A stretch of 64,000 bases of DNA from Cladobotryum mycophilum. Lineage: Eukaryota > Ascomycota > Sordariomycetes > Hypocreales > Hypocreaceae. The stretch's first letter is position 1. Every line of letters begins with the position of its first letter. The notes under the pieces are model-generated. The model saw only the letters and a program-made list of their open reading frames with translations. It ran no database searches and was not told the DNA's origin. The stretch covers positions 248,001 through 312,000 of the forward strand of contig JAVFKD010000016.1 of assembly GCA_036429605.1 (NCBI GenBank), read 5' to 3'. Positions 10,702 to 21,413 of this stretch are shown in pieces. The translations under genes and the position numbers were made by a program.

Positions 10702-11660
10702 AGCAGAGAGGGAGAGGGAGTTCTCTGGGGTGTAAGGACATGGGCGGTTACTAGCATTATGGTTAGTATTGGAGCGTGTGTATATGGAGTAGGGAATTGA
10801 ACAAAGCGAATACCAATCAATGATATTGTCTTTTTTCTTTTCTTTTTATATCCATGGATATCTTGATGTCGTGCCCTTTATGTTGAGATAAATACCCGTC
10901 GCTTAAATGAGGCCTTGAAGCTCCAGCTACGATGCCCCCTCTCAAGACGGAACGTTGACGCCACGCTTCTATAGATTCTATGGAGTGCCATGCATTGACA
11001 AAAACATTTTGAACATTAATTCCATCGGATGTTTCCATTTCTTCATTGTCAAGCTAATATTTCCTCCTTTTTTTCTTTTTTTCTCTTTTTTCTTTTTTTA
11101 GTTCTCCCGCTGGATCATCGGGTTAATGCAGGCCTTCCCCCTCCCACCATAAATCACTACCCACCATGTTCACTACCTAGTGCTGTAGTGGTTGTTAGTT
11201 GACCACCCACCTATAACTAACTGTACCCCCGAAAAGCCCCCCTGTATCTGTACTTGTGCCTGTGCCATTGGTACGTCACGATGGCGGGGTAAAAAGCCAA
11301 TGGCTCTTGGGGGGAGCTTGGACTGCAGGAGAGGACAGGACAGGACAAAGCTTCTCCTATTCCAACAAGGCTTGACCTCCTGCATCTCCAACAACCATCC
11401 ATGGATATTTAAAATAAATCCATTCCCAATTGTTCAATCGAATCCGTTTCTCTAGTCTTTACTTTTTTTTTTTAATCTACCTTGTTTCAACTGCTGTTTC
11501 GAGAATTATTCTGTTTCAAGCAGTTGATTTACGCAACCTGATATATCAATCACTGCTGGTTCCTCATCCTCCACCCCCACACACACCGTCAAACCTCCCC
11601 CTTTAACCTTACCGACTCCCCCTCCACATCACCACCCTCATCACCAGCAAGCAAGCAACA
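10702..11660. other. intergenic region with CT-rich leader
   Basis: It holds the 3' flank of the unknown gene, T/C tracts at 11060-11100, and a C-rich leader from 11560 to the ATG at 11661. No gene is seen. Confidence 0.5.
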
Positions 11661-12806
11661 ATGGCGGAAGAACGTCTCCTCCTCCCCATCATCGACTCCC
11701 ACATCCACATCTACCCCCAGTCCGAAGTCGACAACCTAGCCTGGGCCGTCCCCGACCACCCCCTCGCCGGCCAGTTCTCCGTCGACCAGTTCAAAGAAGC
11801 CACCAAGTCGGCCCCCGAGCTCCTGGGCTTCATCTTCGTCGAGGCGGACCGCAAGAACGACGAGGAGGCCGGCGCCGCGGACGGCTCCGGGTGGGATGGG
11901 CCCCTCAAGGAGGTCAACTGGCTGAAGCGCGTGGCCCTCGGACAGCCCAGGGAAGGGGAGGGCCACGCCGCCGAGGACGCGGGCCTGTGCCTGGGCATCG
12001 TCCCCTGGGCGCCCATCTCCAGCGGGGCGGCCGTGCTGGAGCGCTACCTGGCTAAAGTCGAGGAGGAGGCCGGCGAGGCGTGGCCCAAGGTCAAGGGGTT
12101 CAGGTACCTACTACAGGACAAGCCCCACGGGACGATGCTGGAGCCCAAGTTCATCGAGAGCCTGAAGCTCCTGGGCAAGAGGGGCTTCGCCTTTGAGGTT
12201 GGCATCGATCAGCACAGGCGGGGGAGGAAACAGCTGGAGGAGACTCTGGAGATGATTGGTCGTGCGCACGAGGACGTCCCCGAGGAAGAAAAGGTTACCT
12301 TTATTCTGAGTACGTATCTACCATTTCATTTCACTTCATTTCACTTCACTCCCCCTTCCCAGATTCGAATATATATCACTAACATACAGACCCAAACAGA
12401 CCACCTCGGCAAGCCAGACCTCACAATCTACAACGTCACCTCGGACCCATCCTTCAACGCCTGGCGCACAGCCATGTACTCCCTCGGCAAATGCTCCCGC
12501 ACCTACATCAAGCTCTCCGGCGCCTTCGCCGAGATGACGGACCAGGCCCGCGCCCAGGACCCCTCCCAGATCTTCCAGTCCCTCTTCTCCTGGCTGGGCA
12601 TCGTACTCGCCACGTTTGGCAGCCAGCGCATCATGTACGCCAGCGACTGGCCCGTCTGCACCGTCGGCTTCGGGGACGAGGAAAAAGGCGAGGCCTGGCC
12701 CAAGTGGAGGGAGGTGGTGGAGAAGATGTGCTGGATGGCGTCGCTGGATGACGAGGAGAGGGCCATGATCTTTGGCGGGACGGCCAAGGAGGCGTATAAG
12801 CTGTGA
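11661..12806 (+). CDS. TIM-barrel metal-dependent amidohydrolase (Amidohydro_2 family), 351 aa
   Basis: Two exons: 11661-12309 and 12400-12806. The 90-nt intron is a multiple of three and has no in-frame stop, so an unspliced frame reads through it; splicing restores the conserved HLGKPD motif (A|AC gives the Asn before it). Family landmarks are the N-terminal metal motif DSHIHIYP (HxH at residues 14 and 16), GFRYLLQDKP, FAFEVGIDQH, the His of NHLGKPD, KLSGAF, and the catalytic Asp in MYASDWPV. This is the family of lactonases and decarboxylases (L-rhamnono- or fucono-lactonase-like, COG3618 type), and the substrate cannot be assigned. No signal peptide is seen, so it is cytosolic. It is convergent with the TACC-like gene. 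Confidence 0.88.
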   Translation: MAEERLLLPIIDSHIHIYPQSEVDNLAWAVPDHPLAGQFSVDQFKEATKSAPELLGFIFVEADRKNDEEAGAADGSGWDGPLKEVNWLKRVALGQPREGEGHAAEDAGLCLGIVPWAPISSGAAVLERYLAKVEEEAGEAWPKVKGFRYLLQDKPHGTMLEPKFIESLKLLGKRGFAFEVGIDQHRRGRKQLEETLEMIGRAHEDVPEEEKVTFILSTYLPFHFTSFHFTPPSQIRIYITNIQTQTDHLGKPDLTIYNVTSDPSFNAWRTAMYSLGKCSRTYIKLSGAFAEMTDQARAQDPSQIFQSLFSWLGIVLATFGSQRIMYASDWPVCTVGFGDEEKGEAWPKWREVVEKMCWMASLDDEERAMIFGGTAKEAYKL

Positions 12807-13481
12807 AGATGGTCCAATCCATCCATTCATTCATCTATTGGTAGGGAATGCATTGTAATGCGTACATGATTGTTCAAGAAGCATGGAAGGGAAAACGATG
12901 TTAAAACGGTTTCAATATATTTATAAGTAAATAATAAGACCAATCATTTGGGATTTCCGTCATCAAACATGAACCATCCATCATGAAGCATGAGATCAAC
13001 TTCCTCAACATAACACATACATACAACAAGTCAGTACGAAAAATATCAAAAAAGGTAAAAAAGAAAAAAATACTATAAACACAAAAATCGTTTTGGAAAA
13101 CGAATAAACCAACAAGGGGGTTCCAATCATAGACATTACTACACATAAAGACGTCGTAACCTCCAGGTCCTTGATCCCAAACGCCGTATGCCTCCCCCAA
13201 AGACCGGGGGAAAGGGGATCATTGGAAGGGGGTGGGGGGGACCTCTGTACTCTAATCAACCCAAACCCCATCCCCTCCACCAAAGGGTCCCCAAGGCAAG
13301 GGAGGCAACTATTCCAGCTTGCTCAAAAAAAAAACGAAGAAAAACACCCACCCCTTCCCTCCCAAGGCCACTCAGCCGCCCCCATGATCCAAATCATCTT
13401 TCATATCAGACATAAAAACCATCCATCGTATTTCACGTATCTGTCCATGTGCAGCACTCCCCAGAGGTCTTGGAAATGCCC
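12807..13481. other. intergenic region between convergent genes
   Basis: 3' flanks of the amidohydrolase (plus) and TACC-like (minus) genes. It is A-rich at 13020-13110. No gene is seen. Confidence 0.6.
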
Positions 13482-15632
13482 CTACTCCGCTCGCCCGCGA
13501 TAGTTGCCCATCTTCTCAATCGAGCCCATAATACCACCAGGTTTCACTCCAGGTCGAGGGAGTCCGCCAGCAGAACTCTTGGACGATGCCGGAGGGCGGA
13601 GACCACTCGCTCCGGGGGCCCTTAGGCCAGAGCCACGCGTAGCTGTTGGCGCTCTAGGTGTCCTGGCTGCCATCTCAGCTCGGTCTGGCTGTTGTTGCGG
13701 CTGGACCTGGGGCTGATACTGAGCCTGTGGAGAAGAAGCCTGCTGCTGTCGACGGGGTGCGGGGGTTCCAGCAGTTAAACCCTGCTGCTGCATGCCCATC
13801 AATTCCTCCGCCAGCTGCACCAGTTCACCCTTCTCAACACGTTCTTGCTGCAGCATCTTGCGGAGCTCCTCGTTATCTCTTTGTACGGATGAGACCACCG
13901 CCTCCAGTCGCAGAACATTTGCGTCAAGCTCCTTGATAGCCGCGCTATCCCGGACAGCCTGAGCCTTGCGCTCCTCCGCCTCAGCTTCGTTGAATTGCGC
14001 CATGGTGGCATCAGGATCAGGACCGTTCCGTAGATGCTCATTGTCTCTGCTGAGCTGTTCGATCTGGGCCTCGAGGATTCGTACCTTCTTCTCCCATCGA
14101 TTCTCATACGACTTCTTCAGGGCAGCAACCTTGGTCTCGTGCTTACTCTTGTACAGAGCATGCAGTTCTCTAGCGACTCGCTCAACAGCAATCTCAACCT
14201 CCCTGTTAGAATTTGGTGTCGGACTCTTGAGCTTCTCCGGAGAAGGCTCTTTGCCCCCACGTAGGCCAGCTAGTTTCGTCTCAGCTTCCTGGTGCATCAT
14301 CTCCGCCGCCTCCCTTCTCTTCTCGCTCTCCTCAAGTTGCCTCTCCAAATCTTCTCTCTCCGTCTGGTTGATCAAAATCTCCTCCTTGAACTTTCGAAGC
14401 ATGTTTTCCATCTCACGACCTCGATTCTCCCAGCCCTCCTTCTCAACTGCCAGTTGTTCCTTTGAAGTTCGCTCTTCGCGCAGCTTCTCCAGTGATTGAC
14501 CGACTCGCTTCTCGGCATCTCCGACAGCTGACTTGAGAGAGTGAACTTCGGCCTCCTTGCCGCTCAGAGAAGCCTTGAGTGAGCTAATCTCGGACAAGAA
14601 ATTGGACTTGAGAGATTCCAACTCTCTGGGAGTAATGGTGGGAACACTGCGTGGGGTCGGCATGGGAGGGATATCAAAGTCGATGAGGTTTCCGAGATTG
14701 CTATACTGACGACTCGGTGTGTGCACGACGCTGCTGCCAGAGGAAAGTCTCGGAGGCGGCGACATGTTGCCTCGTTTGCCGGGCGATCTCTGGGGGTTCC
14801 TCATACCCTCTGTAAAGTCGATCAACATGTTTGTGTTGATGGCAGGTTCATCCGTATGACGCGAAGACTTGACCGGCGACCGATCTCGCCTCGTTCTTGG
14901 AGTGACATCACCAAGGCCTGTCATTTTGGAAGGCGTTTGTCCCAGCTTCGCAAACATGGTGAGATTAGGCACGGCGGAAAAGCTGCTGAATGTGCTAATC
15001 ATGGACTCATCAGGGGCAGCCGTCTCATCGCCAACAGAGGGGTCGGCGGCGGCGATGGTGGCCAGAGAATCGTCCGCCTCATCGTCCAACATACTCTGCT
15101 CGTCCTCAAATATCGCAATCGCTCGCTGTAGCCCTTCCGTTTCGACGACCGCATTCTCTACGCTTGCCGTTCGCTCGTGTGTCGCTGCACGTGGCGGTGT
15201 TGACGCCCGTACTGGTGCTGGAGCTGGTGCCGGTGCCGGCGCTGATGCCATGGCCTCTTTCGATACGCTGATCTTAACAGGGAATCGCTTCTCGGGGGAC
15301 ATCTTGCGCGGGCTGCGCGCCGCCATGCCACTACTCAGGGAGGCGACGCTATCGATGGAGGTCCTCTGGCTCTCCACGATCCTCAGGGGCGACAGCTCGT
15401 TCCCAGACATGACCCGGCTGTGGCGGTTCTTTGTCGGCGTTTCGTTTTCCTGGTCAGAGGCATTGCTGTCCTTGACTTTGAGGAACATTTTGGACTGCTC
15501 GGGCGTGTTGACGGCGGAGGAGTTGGGCCCAGAAGGAAACGCCATCATATCATAATCGTCGTACTTTCTCTTCGTTTGTGGAGACACGGAATTGAGCACA
15601 GCATCCTGTGCCGGCGACAATGGCGATGCCAT
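13482..15632 (-). CDS. fungal TACC-like coiled-coil spindle protein, 716 aa
   Basis: Single exon. The N-terminal half is disordered with many SP/TP sites (SPRKMSPEKR, TPRTRRDRSPVK, SPGKRGN), typical of CDK-regulated spindle factors, plus an Ala-Pro run near residue 135. A heptad-rich coiled coil spans about residues 340-640. Within it, the block VARELHALYKSKHETKVAAL, followed by KKSYENRWEKKVR, resembles the fungal TACC domain (S. pombe Alp7, A. nidulans SnaD type). These proteins load onto the spindle pole body and microtubules, usually with an XMAP215 partner. The C-terminus is Gln-rich and then basic (SGLRAPGASGLRPP). The family assignment is from memory of that block and is moderately sure; a spindle-pole coiled-coil protein is the safer description. 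It is transcribed in the same direction as stuA, which lies upstream. Confidence 0.7.
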   Translation of the reverse strand: MASPLSPAQDAVLNSVSPQTKRKYDDYDMMAFPSGPNSSAVNTPEQSKMFLKVKDSNASDQENETPTKNRHSRVMSGNELSPLRIVESQRTSIDSVASLSSGMAARSPRKMSPEKRFPVKISVSKEAMASAPAPAPAPAPVRASTPPRAATHERTASVENAVVETEGLQRAIAIFEDEQSMLDDEADDSLATIAAADPSVGDETAAPDESMISTFSSFSAVPNLTMFAKLGQTPSKMTGLGDVTPRTRRDRSPVKSSRHTDEPAINTNMLIDFTEGMRNPQRSPGKRGNMSPPPRLSSGSSVVHTPSRQYSNLGNLIDFDIPPMPTPRSVPTITPRELESLKSNFLSEISSLKASLSGKEAEVHSLKSAVGDAEKRVGQSLEKLREERTSKEQLAVEKEGWENRGREMENMLRKFKEEILINQTEREDLERQLEESEKRREAAEMMHQEAETKLAGLRGGKEPSPEKLKSPTPNSNREVEIAVERVARELHALYKSKHETKVAALKKSYENRWEKKVRILEAQIEQLSRDNEHLRNGPDPDATMAQFNEAEAEERKAQAVRDSAAIKELDANVLRLEAVVSSVQRDNEELRKMLQQERVEKGELVQLAEELMGMQQQGLTAGTPAPRRQQQASSPQAQYQPQVQPQQQPDRAEMAARTPRAPTATRGSGLRAPGASGLRPPASSKSSAGGLPRPGVKPGGIMGSIEKMGNYRGRAE

Positions 15633-16716
15633 GATTCAAATATCTCTGTTTGTTTGTTTGTTTGTTTGTTTATTCCTATACACAATGAATAAGACAAGAA
15701 GGGGAAGCAAAAGAAAAGAGAGAGGCTCCGTCAGAGGTTGATTGGAGTGGTATCGTTTTTGTGAAGCTGGTTCGTCAGAGCTATTCAATTGACGGCATGC
15801 ACGGTTAGATGTAGTGAAGGCATTGGTCAGGCACGCACGCACTAAAAAGTCATTTGCTTTGTTTATTCGTTGACCCGGCAACCATGAGAGTTAGCCCCCT
15901 TGATGAACTCGAAACTCGCCCTTGTTTTAATTAGGGAGTTTAAAGATACATAGGCATGCCTATCAATTCTGCAGTCTAGCAAGGTACTACATAACAATCG
16001 TCCCCCTTGATGTCGATCTGGCGATGCAGCATTCATCGCAGCCAAATGATAAAAACATCACGCACTTAAATGAGACAGTACATTATGCATGCTCCTTGCA
16101 ATTTAACTGAAAAGACATGCAAGGTGCAAAAGGAGAGGCATGCCATCCAGGCATATCCCCCCATCCAGATTCAACCTCCACGTCTCGACACATTCACTTC
16201 ACTGGCGCTCAATGCATCACGAAAAGATTGCTATCCAAATGAAATCTATTTTTGTGTATATTCAAATAGCTTTTATTGTCGTTCATAAGTCGTAAGCTAA
16301 TAACACGTCCTATCCAATACATCATCTCATCTGTAGCACTTTTGATGCAAAAGAATCAACACAAAACTTGATGTCATAACTCATTATCAGGACACATCCC
16401 GACGTTTCTCTCGTTTCCAAAAACCAAACAAAAAAAAGGATTGGGACAGGGTCGTTAATTCGTCAACGCGTCGTTGGTACGGAGTGAAACCGATCAGTCG
16501 TCTGCGAACACAAAAAAACAAAACCAAAGGCCGTGGAAAGAAGAATGCCCTCCCACACCATGAATGCAGGTGTCGCATGGAGGTTGGTTGCAAAAAATTA
16601 TTATCATGACGCCGCTGCCGTTTCATCCCCGATATGCAGTAACGCCGCAAAGAACAAAGGACTCCGTGAAACATGAAATGTCTCTCCTCTCAAGACGGGA
16701 AGCTCAAGTCATATCA
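15633..16716. other. intergenic region between tandem minus-strand genes
   Basis: Promoter and leader of the TACC-like gene, with a TTTG microsatellite close to the ATG, then the 3' untranslated region of stuA. One copy of the octamer ACTCCGTA lies here in reverse orientation (16478-16485). No further gene is seen. Confidence 0.55.
15648..15671. repeat. TTTG tetranucleotide microsatellite
   Basis: About six TTTG units (CAAA on the transcribed sense) in the leader of the TACC-like gene, about 16 bases upstream of its ATG. Confidence 0.9.
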
Positions 16717-18796
16717 TTACCGCCGTCTAGGAGCTGCGATAGCCGAGGCCGGTCGGTTCATCGCGTCGTACGCGGGTGCTGGTACTGAGGCTTCAATCAT
16801 CGTCTTTCGTCGCTTAAGTTCAGGATTGCCCATGTTGTTGGGGTCATCACTGCCAGGTCGTGCTAAGTCATCATCGTCATCTCGACTCCTCTTGATGCCG
16901 GGTGCGGATCCGTTCATTACATTCGTTTGGTTTGTGTAGCCATTGGTCATGGGGCTGGTCATATCGGCGGCCGGGGCATATACATCATTACCAGGCGCGC
17001 CATTTGGGGGTGCTCGATCATTTATCATTACATTGTAAAGATTGCTAGAGGATTGCTGCACACGTGGGGGTGTGTAGGTATGTCCATAATATGGCTGGGG
17101 CAGACCCGCCGTTCTGGGGGTCGCGCGTCCAGACGCGGGAGGGTGACTCTGGGAACCAGCCATATCGGGCGACACGTTGGAGTCATTGGGCATTGAGCCA
17201 ACACCTTGTGTCGAGTAATTGTAGGGAGCGCGGGAGTGGTCATAGTTGCCGCTGTCATGAGTGTATTCCGCCTCATGCTCATGCTCACCCTCTTCCTCAC
17301 CAGAGCGGTTCTGGGACTGCTGCTCAGAAGATATTATGCCATTGGGAGGCTTGGTATCTTGCTGCTCTGATGAAGGAACTGTTGCTGGAGGTCGGCTCGC
17401 AGGCGGCGCCATCTCCGTCTTGGGATACCCGTTGGACGGAGCGTACATTCGATCCTGCGGTGTTGGTGCCGAAGTCTGGTAGGGGGACTGCTGCGTCGGG
17501 GGTGCATTGTACATCTGACGCTGGTTGTCGTAGCCCTGTGCGGCAGACGGGTAGGGCATGCTCTGGAGAGAAGTGCCCGGTGGGGTCGTGGCAGGGGTGT
17601 TTGGCATTGAGCGCGCGCCACTGAGACCGTTGTCCATGTTCATTTGGTTAGGAGCCTGGCCTCCATTCATACCCTGTCCTTGCCAATTGAAGCCTTCCGA
17701 TGCGCCCATGCCTCCCATGACACTAGACGCGCTGGTAGGCGGTGTAGGGAAAGTCAAGGAGCGATCGAGGGGAGGTCGGGTTGTGTTGTTTTGTGAAGGG
17801 AGAGATGCTTGGGTCGGCAAGGCCATTGAGTGGTGAGGCTGCTGTATTGAGGGCAAGCCGGGGGAGGAGGGTGCCGCATGGGGCCGTCTCGCTTTTGTTG
17901 TCGGTCGACAGCAGCCATGACCTGGTTGGCACGAGTAGGGTTGGTAGGATGGTAGAGCAAAGCGCCAATGTTGTGAACAAACAGAGGATACAGCATCTCA
18001 GTAATCTTCTCCTTGTTGGCAAAGTCTAGCGCGCGATCGTAAGGAATCCTGTGGTGGGTTAGAACTCTTGTCCGTCATATTGCAAAGATTGGGCTACGGT
18101 CGACATACCAAACGCCCTTTAGGTGCATAGGGCCGATCTTGACGACATGTCGAACTTTTTCGCTCTTCAGGATGCCGTCTCGTCGGCCACGAGTCATACC
18201 AGCAACGTTCAACAATTTTGTGCCATTGATCATGTGGTTATCTAGGGGCGTATCAAGTTAGCATGGTGTTTGAATGTATGAATTTTTTTGGCCTTTTCTT
18301 TCTATTACTTGGAGAGAGAGAGAGAGAGAGAGAAAGAAAGAAAGAAAGAAAGGAGAAGGGGGGAGAGTAATCATCTTACCTTCTCTTCGAGCAACGCAAA
18401 TACCCCGAGCCTCGACCTGGAAGCAAAGGCTTCCCTCGTCTTCCCACAAGGTAGCAGTGACACGGGGCTTCATGCCCGGCGGCGGCTGTTGTCCAGTGGT
18501 ATCAAAACCGGCATACTGGTTTTGCATGGCGTTCTGGTTCGTCATTCCTACACCAGGCAAGGGCAGGACGTTCGGGGAGCTCCCATCTGGTTTGATACGG
18601 CCGGAGAGGCAGTGGGCGGCGAAGTGATGCCATTTGGGTATCCGTAATGACTGTAAGGAGCTTGACTGGAGTATGGCTGAGGAGGACCTGGCTGCAACAA
18701 TGGAGGCTGAGGTTGATAGGAAGAAACGGTCTGGGGAGGGGGCGGTTGCCCAGCGGACATGTGTTGTGTGTAGTACATGTCGGGACCTTGGTTCAT
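16717..18796 (-). CDS. stuA: APSES transcription factor StuA (developmental regulator), about 627 aa after two single-base corrections
   Basis: Three exons: 18380-18796, 18109-18241 and 16717-18048, with introns of 138 and 60 nt. The APSES DNA-binding domain (about residues 107-215) is near-canonical: GMKPRVTATLWEDEG, VEARGICVARRE, DNHMINGTKLLNVAGMTRG, VRHVVKIGPMHLKGVW, IPYDRALDFANKEKI and LYPLFVHNIGALLYHPTN. The C-terminus has FPTPPTSASSVMG, ARSMPNTPATTPPGT and a nuclear-localisation-like KRSRDDDDD...ELKRRKT. StuA/Asm-1 binds WCGCGWNM elements and controls conidiation and development. The frame breaks twice, at a G4 (18574-18577) and a G5 (17860-17864) run; one added base at each restores NQMGAPPNVLPLPG and RHPPPPGLPSIQQ and makes the total length a multiple of three. 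As these residues are conserved in orthologues, assembly error is likelier than loss of function. Confidence 0.95.
18312..18352. repeat. GA / GAAA microsatellite inside stuA intron 1
   Basis: About ten GA units followed by about five AAAG units on the plus strand, so (CT) and (CTTT) on the transcript. It fills the middle of intron 1 (18242-18379). Confidence 0.9.
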
Positions 18797-19237
18797 TGCG
18801 TCGGGGACGAGGTCTTGGGGAATTGTCGAATGCTAAAGGGACAAAAGAGAGGAGGAGAAGTGAAGTTGTTTTGGGGATGCTTTTCTTTTTAGCGGTTACG
18901 GTTGAAGGCAAAGGGACGGCTGGCTGGACTGGCTGGTTGGACTGGCTGGACTGGGCTGGGTGTGTGGGTGTGCGTGCAGGGAAGAGGCGGTAGGTAAGGT
19001 AGGTAGGGTGAAGGTTCAAGAGTGGAAGCTTGGAGGTCTAGTGGATCCGTCCCCTCTGCGCTGCTCTCTCTGCTTCTTCTGCTGCTCTCTGCTCTGATGC
19101 GTGCGCTGCGCTGCCTTTTTCTCTCTTCTCTGCTTCCATGGGTGTGGTGGAGGAGGTGGAGGAGGAGGAGGTGGTGGTGGCAGAGGAGAAAGAGAGAGGA
19201 GGTACCTCTACTGCATGTACTTGCTGGAGGTACGTAC

Positions 19238-19269
19238 CCACTGCACCCACTGCACCCACTGCACCCACG
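19238..19269. repeat. 9-bp tandem repeat (CTGCACCCA)
   Basis: About three and a half copies in the region upstream of stuA. Confidence 0.85.
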
Positions 19270-21370
19270 TCCAAGTCCCAAGTCCCTGTTGCAGCAGCAT
19301 GTGGGGTGGTCCCAGAAAAACACGACTTGGCTAGGGGGTAGGGCCAGCAAAAATAGAGACAGAGGGAGAGACAGGGAGAGAGGGAGGAGGAGGAGGAGGA
19401 CATGTATAGATTTGATAAAAGAAATCCCAAAAATACATACAAATATGAGAGAAATGGAATGGTGCTTTTTGGGATCCTAGCAAAGCCCTAATCAGATTGA
19501 TTCTTGATGGTTTTTTTTTGTCAAAGTTCTTCTCTCATCATTCGTACCAAGGTACGTACTTTTCAACAGTACAAACGTCCCTTCTAATACCAGACCTTTT
19601 TTTGGGTTTTGTTTTGTTTTTCCTTCCCTCTCCAATATCCACTGGGAGCGGATACAGACACCACAAGTACCATGGGTGACTTTTAGTCCGGCGAGTAAAA
19701 GGTACTTGGGTACTTACTTGCCTCGTAGCCCCAGCCCAGACCAGAAACAGAAACAGAAACAAACTTGAACGAACAGACCAGACACAGGCCGCTGTACCTT
19801 TCAACTCTTGGTGACGGGGGGCTTGAGCAAAGAGAGAGAGAGGAGGGGGCTTGGGGGCTTGGAGAGAGAAGCCCTTCAAGGTTTAGTTTCCCCCTTGTCC
19901 GGTGGGTGTGAGAGTGGAGAGCTGTTCAGGTATCCCTCTCTTCCAAGTCTAGCGGGAGTACCTACCTTGTCCTAGTACCTTACAGTTATTCTTTTGTGGC
20001 GGCGGCGGGTTGGCGGGCACATACACCCACCATACAACTTGGCTAGAAGGGAAGAGGTACTTTGATACTTTCCACACAGTGCCATGTTGTATACGATACA
20101 GTGCATAAAATCAACAACTGGGCCGCAGCTAGTTGGGTGGATGGATAGACTGGGCATTTGGGGTTTGTTGGAGCATTGGGGGGTCCCCCAGTAGGCGTAG
20201 GCGCTGCGAGCTGGCAACTGGCAACTGGAGAGGCGCCAGGTCACCAATTCGACTAGGCAAAAGCAGGGACAGGACCATTCATCCTCCCACTGGGCTTCAG
20301 CGCTCTCGCCAGCGCCCTTGAGCTGGGTACATGCTATACAATAGCAGGGGTTTTTTTTTTTTTCCTTCTTCTTCCTTCTTTTCGTTTGTGCGGGCAGAGT
20401 GCTTCTGCTTCTGCTTGTGCTTGCTTGTGCCTCTTTGCTCCCGTACCCAGTGCGGGAACGTCTTCATGTCTCCATATCTCCTCTCCTCTCTCCAGTTGGC
20501 AATATGGATGGATCCCCGCCTCCTCGGTTGGCACTGATCAATCTCAATGCTCCTTCACTTTATGAATTGACGCTTTCTCAAACCTCCTGTCTTGTATCTC
20601 TATTCAAACTAATACGTTTCTTCTCGAATTCAACTCTCTGTTTCTGTCTTTGACCCCTTTTCTTTTCGTTGCTTCCTACAAGTAGAGGCCAAGAAGCTCC
20701 AACCGCTGCGTGAACTTATACACTATACCCTTTTACTGTGAGCTGCTCCTCTTTTCGGGGGTCTCTCTGTCTCCGGCCATTACGCCGGCTCCACAGTTGG
20801 GCGCGCACTGCTCGCAAGCTTGCAAAGCTCCAGCCAGCAATGGAAGGGCACGGTACCGCTTGTACACTCTGTACAGTATAGTACAGTACGAGAAGAACAA
20901 GAGAGGGGGAGAGAGTGAGAGAGCCCTTGTCTTGTCTATCCTGTCTCTTGAAGGGTGAAAGGGGGCGTGTCGACATGGGTTCCAACAGACAGACACGCAC
21001 GCACACACACACACACACACGGCCAGCGGCGTGAGTGGATCAGGGTCGTACCAGGATTCGATGGATGGATGGAATGCTCGCCGGCAGGGGTGGGCTTTTT
21101 TTACATGTTGTACTTGGTATGTCCTTAGGGACAGGGGCCGGACGGACAACGGGCAGACGGGGCTTCCGGCTACCAAAAGAGTTGCGCTGACGGCGCTTGC
21201 TTTGAGCTTGTCTTTGGTCTTTGTCACCAGCCAGAGGATGGATGGATGTTGTTGTTTTTTGCTTTTCTTTGCCCACCGCTTTCTCGCGTTTAGGTATGTC
21301 TCTCTTGCTATCGCGTCTTTGCTTGATGCCCCTCCCTGTCTTGCCCTGCTTTACCGTGCCTTGGTTTTGC

Positions 21371-21413
21371 TTTACCTTTACCTTACCTTACCTTACCTTA
21401 CCTTACCTAACCT
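21371..21413. repeat. TTACC pentanucleotide array
   Basis: About eight TTACC-type units with small length variation, in the stuA-upstream desert. It differs from the TTAGGG telomere repeat of most ascomycetes. Confidence 0.85.

Noticed and set aside
21371..21413. interstitial telomere repeat
   Set aside because: The unit is TTACC, not TTAGGG/CCCTAA.
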